Positions 14,203 through 21,507 of a stretch of DNA of 27,790 bases are shown here, piece after piece (position 1 is the first letter of the stretch; each line of letters begins with the position of its first letter). Position numbers and translations under genes: made by a program. The notes under the pieces were generated by a model. The model did not search any database. It worked only from the letters and a program-made list of their open reading frames with translations, and was not told the DNA's origin. Source of the DNA: a virus; the IMG/VR virus record IMGVR_UViG_3300012985_000021, positions 1 through 27,790 of that record; one strand, 5' to 3'.

Positions 14203-14665
14203 TACTATGATTTTGAACTACACAATTCAGGATTTAAAAAATTACATTGAGCTTATAGAAAACTATAATAATAAGTTTTTTAAGATAGATGTAAAAAACA
14301 TTCACGATTACAGAATATCTTTTGCAATACTTTGTGATGTTATTTTTGATGATAACATTGCCGAAAAAGCATTAAGTAGTTTGAATGTAGCAGAAAGGAA
14401 TAGTATTGTAATTGTTTCAGATAACAAGAGAAAAGAAGCGAACATTTATATTTCTAAAAAGAATATACGAAAAGAGGTTTTTAGGATTCACGGCAACAGT
14501 TGTTTAAAATGTGGTTCTAACTATAAATTATCTTTAGATCATATTATTCCAATTTGCAAAGGTGGCCAGAATTGCATAACAAATCTACAGCCGTTATGTA
14601 AAAATTGCAATTCAAGCAAAGGATCTAAAATTATTGATTACCGAAAAGCGTGTCACATGTATTAA
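14162..14665 (+). CDS. HNH endonuclease, probable homing endonuclease
   Basis: 167 residues from ATG 14162, whose GAATTATG context matches other starts here; ATG 14207 (MILNYTIQDL) would give 152 residues and lies beyond the hairpin, so the start is uncertain. The C-terminal HNH domain has zinc ligands C114-x-x-C117 and C146-x-x-C149, the L-D-H-I-I-P catalytic block with D126-H127, and N141 in the T-N-L-Q-P-L-C stretch. The N-terminal ~100 residues are not recognised and may give target recognition. It sits alone between the small-gene cluster and the primase, typical of a mobile freestanding homing endonuclease. A packaging-type HNH is an alternative but is usually next to terminase. Confidence 0.85.
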   Translation: MTGVDALIISGFFFTMILNYTIQDLKNYIELIENYNNKFFKIDVKNIHDYRISFAILCDVIFDDNIAEKALSSLNVAERNSIVIVSDNKRKEANIYISKKNIRKEVFRIHGNSCLKCGSNYKLSLDHIIPICKGGQNCITNLQPLCKNCNSSKGSKIIDYRKACHMY

Positions 14666-14817
14666 AAAACACCCTAATACATATTATATAAAAAACGATA
14701 TTTAGTAAAAAATCATTTTTTAAAATAAAAAAAGTAAAAAAATGTGTCATTGCGACACAAAAACATAAAATCTCAATGTTTTAAAGGGATTAAAGCGTGT
14801 CACATACCGTGTCACAT
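14645..14817 (+). other. Candidate replication origin: iterons and AT-rich stretch
   Basis: GTGTCACAT occurs three times (14650-14658, 14797-14805, 14809-14817), the first two within an identical 14-mer AAAGCGTGTCACAT, the last two 12 bases apart. A related inverted repeat TGTGTC/GACACA lies at 14743-14759. Between copies one and two is an almost pure A/T region (14661-14742) suited to strand opening. It abuts the primase-helicase gene, a usual place for a phage origin. The function is inferred. Confidence 0.45.
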
Positions 14818-14836
14818 CATTAAAAACATAATTATT

Positions 14837-17197
14837 ATGATCGCATTAGTATCTATTTTTAAGCTTATAACCGATGTAAACAATCCTTATCATAAGGATA
14901 TTAATTACGCTTTGGACAGAATAAAAAACGGAAATTCAAAAGACATGATTCTTAAGCTTAGAAAAATGAGCAAAGAAGATTATGATAAAAACAAAAAAAT
15001 ACTTCCTGTAGTTTGTTTTAATGGACAGTTTAAAACTAGATCAGATTCAAACATAATTGAACATTCTGGATTTATGATTTTAGATTTTGATAAGTTCGAT
15101 TCTGAAGAAGAAACTGTTATTTTTAAAAATTCAATTTGCTCAGACAAATATATTTTCGCTTGTTGGATTTCTCCAAGTGCAAAAGGAATTAAGGCTTTGG
15201 TAAAAATACCAAAAGAACCTAAGAATCATAAAGGATATTTTTGTTCTATTGAAAAATACTTTAATCATCCTAATTGGGATCAAAGCGGGAAAGATTTAAG
15301 CAGAACATGCTTTGAATCTTATGATCCTGAAATATTTATTAATCCTGATTCGGAGTTATGGACTGATTTGGAACAGCCAGAAATTGAAGAAATTGGAGTT
15401 TTTGAACCAATTGTTAGAATGACTTCGTCAAATCAAATAGTTGAGAATCTTCTAAAATGGTGGAGTGAAAAATATGGTTTCATAGAAGGAAAGAAAAATA
15501 CAAATCTTCATGTTTTAGCCTCTGCTTTTAATACTTTCGGAGTTACCAAGACTGATGCTGAATATGAGTGTTTAAAATTCAATACGGGCGGAAAAGAAGA
15601 AGAAATTTTAAAATTAGTTGCTTCTGCTTATAAAAGAACTAGCGAATTTAACACGAGAGCTTTTGAGGATACCGTAAAAAAAACACAAATAGAAAAGCTA
15701 ATAAGATCAGGTAAACCAAAAAAGGAAATACAAAACGAGTTTAAAGACATTGATCTGAATTTAATAAAAGATTCTTTGGATATTGACGAATTTTGGTTTT
15801 ATAATGACAAAGGGAAAATAAATTTATCTACGCATAGATTTAAATTCTGGCTGGAGCAAAATAATTTTTTTAAGTTCTACCCTTCGGATAGTTCAAGTAC
15901 TTTTACTTTTATAAAAAAGGAACAAAATTTACTTGAAGAAACTAATGACAAAAGAATTAAGGATTATGTTCTTAATAATATATTAAGCCGTGAGAATATT
16001 GGTTACGCTCCTTATGATTACATGGCATCAAATACCAGTTATTTTAAGAGTGAATTTTTATCAATGCTTGATACTACCAAAGTAAAAATAAAAGAAGATA
16101 CTTTAGAGGAATGTTTTTTATATTTCAAAAATTGCGTTGTTGAAGTAAAAAAAGATAAAGTTAAGCAATACGATTACTTAGATATTGATGGTTATGTTTG
16201 GAAAAGACAAATTATTGACAGGGATTTTGTAAAAGAAGATCATCATTCGGCTGTGTTCAGAAAATTCCTTTGGCTTATATCTGGAAAAGACGTAAGTAAA
16301 TATAATAGCTTTAAATCGGTTATAGGCTATTTGCTTCACTCATTCAAAACCTCAGCAAACAATAAAGCGATAATTTTCAATGATGAAACAATTTCAGAGA
16401 ATCCAAACGGAGGAAGTGGAAAAGGATTGTTTTGGAACGCTCTAAAAAACATGAAAAAACTTAGCAGAATTGACGGGAAGTCTTTTGAGTTTACAAAATC
16501 TTTTCCTTATCAGACAGTTTCAACAGATACTCAAATTTTGGTTTTTGATGATGTTAAAAAGAACTTCAATTTTGAATCATTATTTAGTTTGATTACTGAG
16601 GGAATAACATTAGAATACAAAGGACAGGACGCTATTTCTATTCCTGTAGAACAGTCTCCAAAAATATTGATAACTACAAATTATACAATTGGAGGTGTTG
16701 GTGGTTCTTTTGAAAGGAGAAAATTTGAAGTTGAAATGAGTTCTTATTTTAGCTATAAGCACACGCCTTTGGATGAATTTGGACATATGTTGTTTACTGA
16801 TTGGGATAGCAAAGAGTGGCTTAGATTTGACAACTTTATGATAAACTGTGTTCAATATTATTTGCAAAATGGATTAGTTAAACACGAATTTAATAATCTT
16901 GAAGTAAGAAAGTTTATAAAAGAAACGAGTTTTGAGTTTTACGAATGGTCACAAGATAGAGATAATTTACCGCATAATATTAGATTAGATAAATCTGAAT
17001 ACTTCCATAAGTTTATTGCAGAATATCAGGATTTTAAAAAATGGCTTACTCAAAAGAGATTTACTCAATGGTTAGAGGAGTATGGTAAATTTTACAATAT
17101 TGAATTTAATACTGGAAGAACTCACAGTATGAGATTTATTGAGTTTGTGGATAAAAACGAAAAACCAGAAGATATAGATAACGAAATTCCTTTTTAA
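14837..17197 (+). CDS. Primase-helicase: VirE_N/BT4734-type N terminus and SF3-like (DUF5906) ATPase
   Basis: 786 residues; start ATG 14837, since a TTG at 14744 would run through the iteron region. Residues 1-170 match the BT4734/VirE N-terminal family (LPVVCFNGQF, then HSGFMILDFDKFD with acidic residues that may be catalytic, and CWISPSAKGIKALVKI), linked to primase activity. The C-terminal half is a helicase ATPase: Walker A GGSGKG at 525-530 (K529), Walker B ILVFDDV with D571-D572, and an ILITTNYTIGG sensor-like stretch near 612. Together these should prime and unwind at the fork, using the host polymerase. No phage polymerase is present in the window. The candidate origin lies immediately upstream. 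Confidence 0.9.
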   Translation: MIALVSIFKLITDVNNPYHKDINYALDRIKNGNSKDMILKLRKMSKEDYDKNKKILPVVCFNGQFKTRSDSNIIEHSGFMILDFDKFDSEEETVIFKNSICSDKYIFACWISPSAKGIKALVKIPKEPKNHKGYFCSIEKYFNHPNWDQSGKDLSRTCFESYDPEIFINPDSELWTDLEQPEIEEIGVFEPIVRMTSSNQIVENLLKWWSEKYGFIEGKKNTNLHVLASAFNTFGVTKTDAEYECLKFNTGGKEEEILKLVASAYKRTSEFNTRAFEDTVKKTQIEKLIRSGKPKKEIQNEFKDIDLNLIKDSLDIDEFWFYNDKGKINLSTHRFKFWLEQNNFFKFYPSDSSSTFTFIKKEQNLLEETNDKRIKDYVLNNILSRENIGYAPYDYMASNTSYFKSEFLSMLDTTKVKIKEDTLEECFLYFKNCVVEVKKDKVKQYDYLDIDGYVWKRQIIDRDFVKEDHHSAVFRKFLWLISGKDVSKYNSFKSVIGYLLHSFKTSANNKAIIFNDETISENPNGGSGKGLFWNALKNMKKLSRIDGKSFEFTKSFPYQTVSTDTQILVFDDVKKNFNFESLFSLITEGITLEYKGQDAISIPVEQSPKILITTNYTIGGVGGSFERRKFEVEMSSYFSYKHTPLDEFGHMLFTDWDSKEWLRFDNFMINCVQYYLQNGLVKHEFNNLEVRKFIKETSFEFYEWSQDRDNLPHNIRLDKSEYFHKFIAEYQDFKKWLTQKRFTQWLEEYGKFYNIEFNTGRTHSMRFIEFVDKNEKPEDIDNEIPF

Positions 17198-17337
17198 TGG
17201 AATATAATTTATTACTTAGAATGTACGATTATCATTGTAATTTATTTATCGATGGTAAAATATGTTTAGAAATGTTTCAGGCAATAGAAACCGAGTATAT
17301 TAAAAGAAAACAACTATTTACAATTAACCTTAACTGA
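17197..17337 (+). CDS. Very small protein between primase and helicase
   Basis: 46 residues (MEYNLLLRMYDYHCNLFIDG...), starting in a TAATG overlap with the primase stop and ending three bases before the SF2 helicase. No family recognised; the tight coupling on both sides is the evidence for translation. Confidence 0.45.
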   Translation: MEYNLLLRMYDYHCNLFIDGKICLEMFQAIETEYIKRKQLFTINLN

Positions 17338-17340
17338 ATT

Positions 17341-18600
17341 ATGAAAAAAACACTAAGAGATTACCAGAAAGAAATATCATTAAAAGGAATTGAAATACTA
17401 GGTAAATACGGACTTGTTTATTACTCTATGGAAGTTCGTACAGGAAAAACAGCAACTGCGCTAGAAACGGCTTATTTATACGGCGCAAAGGTTGTTTTAT
17501 TCCTAACTAAAAAACGTGCTATTACGAGTATTGAAAATGACTATAAAGATTTCGGTTATGAGGATAAATTTGATTTAATTGTTGCCAATGACGAAAGTTT
17601 ACATTTGATTACTTCAATACCGGATTTAGTAATACATGATGAGCACCACAGGTTTGGAGCATTCCCAAAGCCAAATAAGACCGCAAAATTATTTAAAGAT
17701 AAATTTGGAAAACTTCCAATGATTTTTTTATCTGGCACACCTCATCCAGAATCATACTCGCAAATATTTCATCAGTTTTGGGTAAAGGTTGGTTTCTGGA
17801 AAAGGCATATTAATTTTTATAAATGGGCGAATGATTACGTAGTTAAAAAGAAAAAGCATTTAGGATATGCAGAAGTAAACGACTATACAGAAGTTAATGC
17901 GGACGGAATGAATTTTATACGCAAAATGCAGGAACTAATATTTGTTTCTTACACCCAGGTTCAATCGGGTTTTAATACCTCGGTAAATAAAAAAGTTTTG
18001 TTTTGTGATATGAAGCCAGAAACAGCATTGTTGCAAAAACAACTTATAAAGAACCTTTATTTAAAAATGAACGATCAGGATATAATTGCAGATACAGCCG
18101 TTAAGCTTCAAAATAAAATACATCAGTTAAGTTCAGGATCAATAATAACAGACGAAAAAAATACAATCGTAGTAGATTATTCAAAAGCGGAATTTATAAG
18201 AGATTATTTCAAAGGTAAAAAATTAGCAATATTCTATTTTTTCAAAGAGGAATATAATATTTTAGATACTATTTTTTTAGATGATTTAACCAATGATTTA
18301 GAAACTTTCAATACAACTGATAAACATATTGCATTACAGCAAATTTCAGGAGCTGAGGGAATTAGTTTAGCTAAAGCAGATGTGTTAATTTTTTATAACT
18401 TTGGTTTTTCTAATGTAAAATTTACTCAGGCAATTGACAGATTGACCACAATGGAAAGAAAAGAAAACGATGTTTATTTTATATTCGGCAAAGGAGGAAT
18501 AGAAGAAAAAATATACAATCGATTGGAACTTAAAAAGGATTACATAACATCAGCATTTAAAAAAGATTACAATGTCAAGTTTCCAAAAAAAGTTAATTAA
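17341..18600 (+). CDS. SF2 DEAD/SNF2-like DNA helicase
   Basis: 419 residues. Motifs in order: LRDYQ (5-9, Q-motif-like), EVRTGKTATAL (31-41, Walker A with K37), DEHH (100-103, Walker B), LSGTP (130-134, motif III), the second RecA-like lobe with ISGAEGISLAKADVLIFYNFG near 340, and QAIDRLTTMER with R367 in the motif VI region. It is ATP-dependent and probably remodels or unwinds replication or recombination intermediates. The next gene, a VRR-NUC nuclease, overlaps by 29 bases; helicase and VRR-NUC neighbours are common in phages and suggest a joint complex. Start ATG 17341 follows a CTGAATTATG leader. Confidence 0.92.
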   Translation: MKKTLRDYQKEISLKGIEILGKYGLVYYSMEVRTGKTATALETAYLYGAKVVLFLTKKRAITSIENDYKDFGYEDKFDLIVANDESLHLITSIPDLVIHDEHHRFGAFPKPNKTAKLFKDKFGKLPMIFLSGTPHPESYSQIFHQFWVKVGFWKRHINFYKWANDYVVKKKKHLGYAEVNDYTEVNADGMNFIRKMQELIFVSYTQVQSGFNTSVNKKVLFCDMKPETALLQKQLIKNLYLKMNDQDIIADTAVKLQNKIHQLSSGSIITDEKNTIVVDYSKAEFIRDYFKGKKLAIFYFFKEEYNILDTIFLDDLTNDLETFNTTDKHIALQQISGAEGISLAKADVLIFYNFGFSNVKFTQAIDRLTTMERKENDVYFIFGKGGIEEKIYNRLELKKDYITSAFKKDYNVKFPKKVN

Positions 18601-18838
18601 AGAATACACGCAAAAAGGATATACAGTTTTGAAAACTATTCGATTGAACTCAAACGCTTATCCAGATTTGTTATGTATGAAATTAGGAGAGGTAGATATT
18701 TGGATTGAATCAAAAGAATTAAACGATGATTTAAAACCATTACAGAAACTAAGAATTGACCAATTAAACGCATTAGGTAAACGTGCCTTTTGTATGCAAG
18801 ACACTAAGGGCATTATTTATCCCCTACCCAAAAATTGA
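18572..18838 (+). CDS. VRR-NUC domain nuclease
   Basis: 88 residues, a stand-alone VRR-NUC (PD-(D/E)xK) nuclease. Catalytic residues visible are P31-D32 in NAYPDLLCM, then E46-S-K48 in DIWIESKE, with the usual downstream LKPLQKLRIDQLNALGKRAF helix and strand. Typically 80-110 residues in phages, so the gene is full length. It likely cuts branched or flap DNA structures, working with the overlapping SF2 helicase. It starts 29 bases inside the helicase gene. Confidence 0.92.
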   Translation: MSSFQKKLIKEYTQKGYTVLKTIRLNSNAYPDLLCMKLGEVDIWIESKELNDDLKPLQKLRIDQLNALGKRAFCMQDTKGIIYPLPKN

Positions 18839-18870
18839 GCCTTATTTGAAAACTAAAACGAACGAATGAA

Positions 18871-19182
18871 ATGAGTTACAACAGAAGATTATATTTACTC
18901 AGAAAGAATACGATATTCTATAAACGAGAACATTATTTAAACTATCTAAAAAATAGTTGCAAAGGGAATGAATTAACTTTCTTTGAAAACATTTTATTAA
19001 TGGGCGATATGCTTTATGCGTTAAACGGATTTATTAGACGTGAAAAGAAACTAATTAATCAAAAAGAAGTTGCAGATTACTATATTAAATTATTCGGATC
19101 TGAATTTAGAGGCGATAGAATAATGCATAAATACATTGACGACTTAAAATTAATTATGAGTTACTACGAATTTGAAAACTAA
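18871..19182 (+). CDS. Protein of unknown function
   Basis: 103 residues, basic and largely helical (MSYNRRLYLLRKNTIFYKREHYLNYLKNSC..., DMLYALNGFIRREKKLINQKEVADYYIKLFG). No family recognised. A short DNA- or RNA-binding helical protein is possible but not supported by a defined motif. The gene is 32 bases after the nuclease and probably in the same operon. Confidence 0.6.
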   Translation: MSYNRRLYLLRKNTIFYKREHYLNYLKNSCKGNELTFFENILLMGDMLYALNGFIRREKKLINQKEVADYYIKLFGSEFRGDRIMHKYIDDLKLIMSYYEFEN

Positions 19183-19196
19183 AAATAAATAGAGAA

Positions 19197-19475
19197 ATGG
19201 AAACATCATACGAGATAATATCGATTACAGAAAAAGTATCAATACATTTTGTTTATGTGCCTGATGGTCATAAATTAAAAAAAGTTGATTTAGAAAATCA
19301 TAAAATACATAAACTATCAAAACTAAATAGTTTGAATAGAGTTAAGAAATTACAAAACTTAAAACCTATTAACGGCTGTTTAGTGAAATTATTCAGAGAT
19401 GCTTTAATAAAAAGAAATTGGAATTTCGAAAAGTTTCCTAATCCAGAATCGTTTATTGCGGAACTGATCGACTAA
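19197..19475 (+). CDS. Small protein of unknown function
   Basis: 92 residues (METSYEIISITEKVSIHFVY...) with beta-strands at the start and a basic middle (HKLKKVDLENHKIHKLSKLNSLNRVKKLQNL). No family recognised. Likely co-transcribed with its neighbours. Confidence 0.55.
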   Translation: METSYEIISITEKVSIHFVYVPDGHKLKKVDLENHKIHKLSKLNSLNRVKKLQNLKPINGCLVKLFRDALIKRNWNFEKFPNPESFIAELID

Positions 19476-19511
19476 CCAACCTTATTTTAAATAACATTAA
19501 AAAAATAGATT

Positions 19512-19892
19512 ATGAAAGACTTACGGGCATCATTAAAAACAAAATGGTTCGAAATGACGAAAGCTAAAATTAAACGTGAGGATTATAGAGAAATTACTCC
19601 ATATTGGATTAGTCGTTTAATTGAAAAAGAATTCGCGTGGGGATGCAAAACAATTGAAGATATTCAACATGCACTGTACGCATGTCCAAACGGTGTATTT
19701 AAAAAGTTTAATGCTAATATCATGACTTTGGGTTATCCAAAATCAGGAGATAAGAAAAGAATCATTAAATATAAACATGATGGGATAGAAATAAGAACAG
19801 GAAATCCAGATTGGGGAGCAGAACCAGGAAAAGTATATTTTGTAATTAAACACGGAGAAGAACTAACCCCTAAAACAGCTATTAACTATTAA
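19512..19892 (+). CDS. ASCH (PUA-like) domain protein
   Basis: 126 residues. The order LKTKWFEMTKAKIKREDYREITPYW (~8-32), an insertion, then FKKFNANIMTLGYPKS and a C-terminal IEIRTGNPDWGAEPGKVYFVIKHGEEL matches the phage branch of the ASCH fold, in which x-K-x-E-Y-R-E-I-x-P-Y-W near the start and G-x-P-x-W-G-A near the end are diagnostic. ASCH domains bind RNA or modified nucleosides; some members act on nucleic acids or nucleotides. The specific role here is unknown. Its stop codon is spanned by a 17-bp repeat that recurs after the next gene. Confidence 0.75.
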   Translation: MKDLRASLKTKWFEMTKAKIKREDYREITPYWISRLIEKEFAWGCKTIEDIQHALYACPNGVFKKFNANIMTLGYPKSGDKKRIIKYKHDGIEIRTGNPDWGAEPGKVYFVIKHGEELTPKTAINY

Positions 19893-19898
19893 CGGAAT
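19882..19898 (+). repeat. 17-bp direct repeat, left copy
   Basis: TTAACTATTAACGGAAT, identical to 20095-20111. It covers the stop codon of the ASCH gene and, with the right copy, brackets the 64-codon gene at 19904. Confidence 0.8.
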
Positions 19899-19903
19899 TA
19901 ATT

Positions 19904-20098
19904 ATGAAACAAGCGATTAAGGTTATCGAAAAAAGAATAGAACTACTAAACAAAGAATTGGATAAAAAAGACAAAGATTTTGAAAATTGCGAAATGTTTT
20001 CAGATCATGAATTTTTAAGTAACGATTTAGCAAATATTGAATTAGAAATAATTGAACTACAAAAGGCAATCAAAATACTTAACGATACTATTGTTTAA
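19904..20098 (+). CDS. Small coiled-coil protein, flanked by direct repeats
   Basis: 64 residues: MKQAIKVIEKRIELLNKELDKKDKD, then LANIELEIIELQKAIKIL, two helices with heptad leucine and isoleucine spacing. It resembles small Bacteroidetes prophage proteins ending in x-x-E-L-x-x-A-I-K-I-L, function unknown. The gene lies exactly between two copies of a 17-bp repeat, each spanning a stop codon, so it looks like a removable cassette. Confidence 0.65.
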   Translation: MKQAIKVIEKRIELLNKELDKKDKDFENCEMFSDHEFLSNDLANIELEIIELQKAIKILNDTIV

Positions 20099-20111
20099 CT
20101 ATTAACGGAAT
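20095..20111 (+). repeat. 17-bp direct repeat, right copy
   Basis: Identical to 19882-19898 and again overlapping a stop codon, here that of the 64-codon gene. The two copies are 213 bases apart, start to start. Confidence 0.8.
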
Positions 20112-20140
20112 GTTTGGAGATAAAAAATAGAAAATAACCA

Positions 20141-20157
20141 TGTCGTGAAACGCGACA
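20141..20157 (+). promoter_or_regulatory. GC-rich hairpin before the 20176 gene
   Basis: TGTCGTGAAACGCGACA folds as a 7-bp RNA stem (one G-U pair) with an AAA loop, 18 bases before the 20176 start. There is no T run, so it is not a terminator. It may be an operator or a translation or RNA-processing signal. Confidence 0.4.
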
Positions 20158-20175
20158 CCCTTAAAAACTTAAATT

Positions 20176-20577
20176 ATGAAAACAATTGCAACAAAAAGAA
20201 TCGTAAAAGTACTAATTGACGAAAAACACAGAAAATCATTTCCGTTGTTTATGCTGGATTATGTAAATAATATTCCGGCAGAAGAAATTGTTAAAATGTC
20301 AAAAGGAATGAGATTAACAGATAGTGATCACGTAATAGCATCGCCGTATGTTTTCGATACATTAGTTTACAATTATCTGGAATACATTAAAAAGAGCGAA
20401 CCATACAGCTATGATATTGTTAAAAAAGCAAAAGTGATCGGAACCAGAAAAATAAAACAAAAATATTCTGCTGATTATTTCGAACTGTATTTTGATAATA
20501 ATATTTCGATGAAATGCCCAGAATATATTTTTAATTACTCAGCTAATAAAATGCCGACACTAAACCGCAACTATTGA
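20176..20577 (+). CDS. Protein of unknown function
   Basis: 133 residues. Beta-strands at the N terminus (TIATKRIVKVLIDE), a central helical stretch, and a basic C-terminal half (VKKAKVIGTRKIKQKYSADYFELYF). No family recognised. Preceded by a stable hairpin and a CCCTTAAAAACTTAAATTATG-type leader. Its stop is one base before the next start. Confidence 0.6.
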   Translation: MKTIATKRIVKVLIDEKHRKSFPLFMLDYVNNIPAEEIVKMSKGMRLTDSDHVIASPYVFDTLVYNYLEYIKKSEPYSYDIVKKAKVIGTRKIKQKYSADYFELYFDNNISMKCPEYIFNYSANKMPTLNRNY

Positions 20578-20578
20578 T

Positions 20579-20800
20579 ATGAAATACTGTAAATGCCGTA
20601 ATCCTGAGTTAATGAAAACCAGATGCAGAAAATGTAATTTAGAAATTTCTACCATTGTTCATGAGTCTTTTGCAGACTTGGAAGCAAAGAAAAATAAATT
20701 ATACGCATCTGGAAAACGTGATGAAGCAAGAGATGTACAGGCTGAATTGGATTTCCTGTACTACGGAATCAAAAAGGTTTACGCTGAAAGGGGGAAATAA
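20579..20800 (+). CDS. Small zinc-site protein (CxC...CxxC)
   Basis: 73 residues. C4-K-C6 and C16-R-K-C19 form a compact zinc-ribbon-like knuckle (CKCRNPELMKTRCRKC), followed by a helical, charged region (FADLEAKKNKLYASGKRDEARDVQAELDFL). Nucleic-acid or protein binding is possible. Its 3' end touches the variant promoter box at 20800. Confidence 0.65.
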   Translation: MKYCKCRNPELMKTRCRKCNLEISTIVHESFADLEAKKNKLYASGKRDEARDVQAELDFLYYGIKKVYAERGK

Positions 20801-20855
20801 AATGTTAAATTTTTAAATAAGATTAGGTTTATAACCAAATTATATATTATATTTG
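20800..20855 (+). promoter_or_regulatory. Variant phage promoter
   Basis: TATATTTG at 20848-20855 is a perfect -7 element. At the -33 region there is ATTAGGTTTA (20822-20831) rather than TTG, as at 14061. Further up, AAATGTTAAATTTTTAAA (20800-20817) is a divergent copy of the box at 9998 and 11615. It heads the 20891-23018 unit. Confidence 0.65.
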
Positions 20856-20890
20856 TATCAGAATAATAACCACTAATAAAAATAGAAATT

Positions 20891-21502
20891 ATGGGATGTG
20901 ATATACACATGTTTGTAGAGTACAAAAGAGATGGTAAATGGATGAATGGAGATTACTTCAAAAAGAATCCGTATTACAAAAAAAACCAAGAAGCAGAAAG
21001 CGAAGATTATTACGAAAAAGAATTTGAAGTTATAGAGCTTCACGGTAACAGAAATTACGATTTGTTTTCTACACTAGCAGGAGTAAGAGATTATTCAGGA
21101 AAAATAATTCCTGTAGCAGAAGAAAGAGGACTGCCTGAAGATGTTACGGAGTTCGTTAAAAAAGAATCAGACGAATACGGGTGTGATGGTCATACTCATT
21201 CATGGCTTACTTTGAAAGAAATTAAAGAATACGATTCTAAAAAAGAAAAGTTAACAATGACCGGATTACTTTCTTTGCAACAAAGAATTGATTTAGATAA
21301 TGGAAATTTACCTGAACATTGGTGTCAGGGCACTAATCAACCAAATCACGAAAGAAGAGAATGGTTAGTAGAAAATTATACTTTAACCGCTTTGATTTCT
21401 AAAATGGAAAAAAGAGTACATGAGCTTTTAAGTCGTGATTGGAGAGAGTACGATGCTGAGAACGACGAAAATATAAGAATTGTTTTTTGGTTTGATAATT
21501 AA
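20891..21502 (+). CDS. MGCDIH-family phage protein, unknown function
   Basis: 203 residues. MGCDIHMFVEYKRDGKW at the start, then GNRNYDLFSTLAGVRDYSG (~52-70), a GLPEDV block (~80), SDEYGCDGHTHSWLTLKEI (~93-111) and a C-terminal helical part with a terminal FWFDN. This combination identifies a large phage family, widespread in siphoviruses, whose function is not known. Conserved Cys3, Asp4, His6 and the DGHTHSW histidines could bind metal, suggesting an enzyme; that is inference. It is the first gene after a dedicated promoter, so it is probably expressed separately and strongly. Confidence 0.85.
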   Translation: MGCDIHMFVEYKRDGKWMNGDYFKKNPYYKKNQEAESEDYYEKEFEVIELHGNRNYDLFSTLAGVRDYSGKIIPVAEERGLPEDVTEFVKKESDEYGCDGHTHSWLTLKEIKEYDSKKEKLTMTGLLSLQQRIDLDNGNLPEHWCQGTNQPNHERREWLVENYTLTALISKMEKRVHELLSRDWREYDAENDENIRIVFWFDN

Positions 21503-21507
21503 TTGTT

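Noticed and set aside
14100-14665. Group I intron carrying the HNH gene
   Set aside because: No split flanking gene is visible, and I cannot find the conserved core pairings; a freestanding homing endonuclease is simpler.
14645-14817. CRISPR-like array from the GTGTCACAT repeats
   Set aside because: The repeats are 9-14 bases with irregular spacing and no uniform spacers.
14744-14836. N-terminal extension of the primase from a TTG
   Set aside because: The extension translates the GTGTCACAT repeats (KACHIPCH) and has no family similarity; ATG 14837 has the usual AATTATTATG context.
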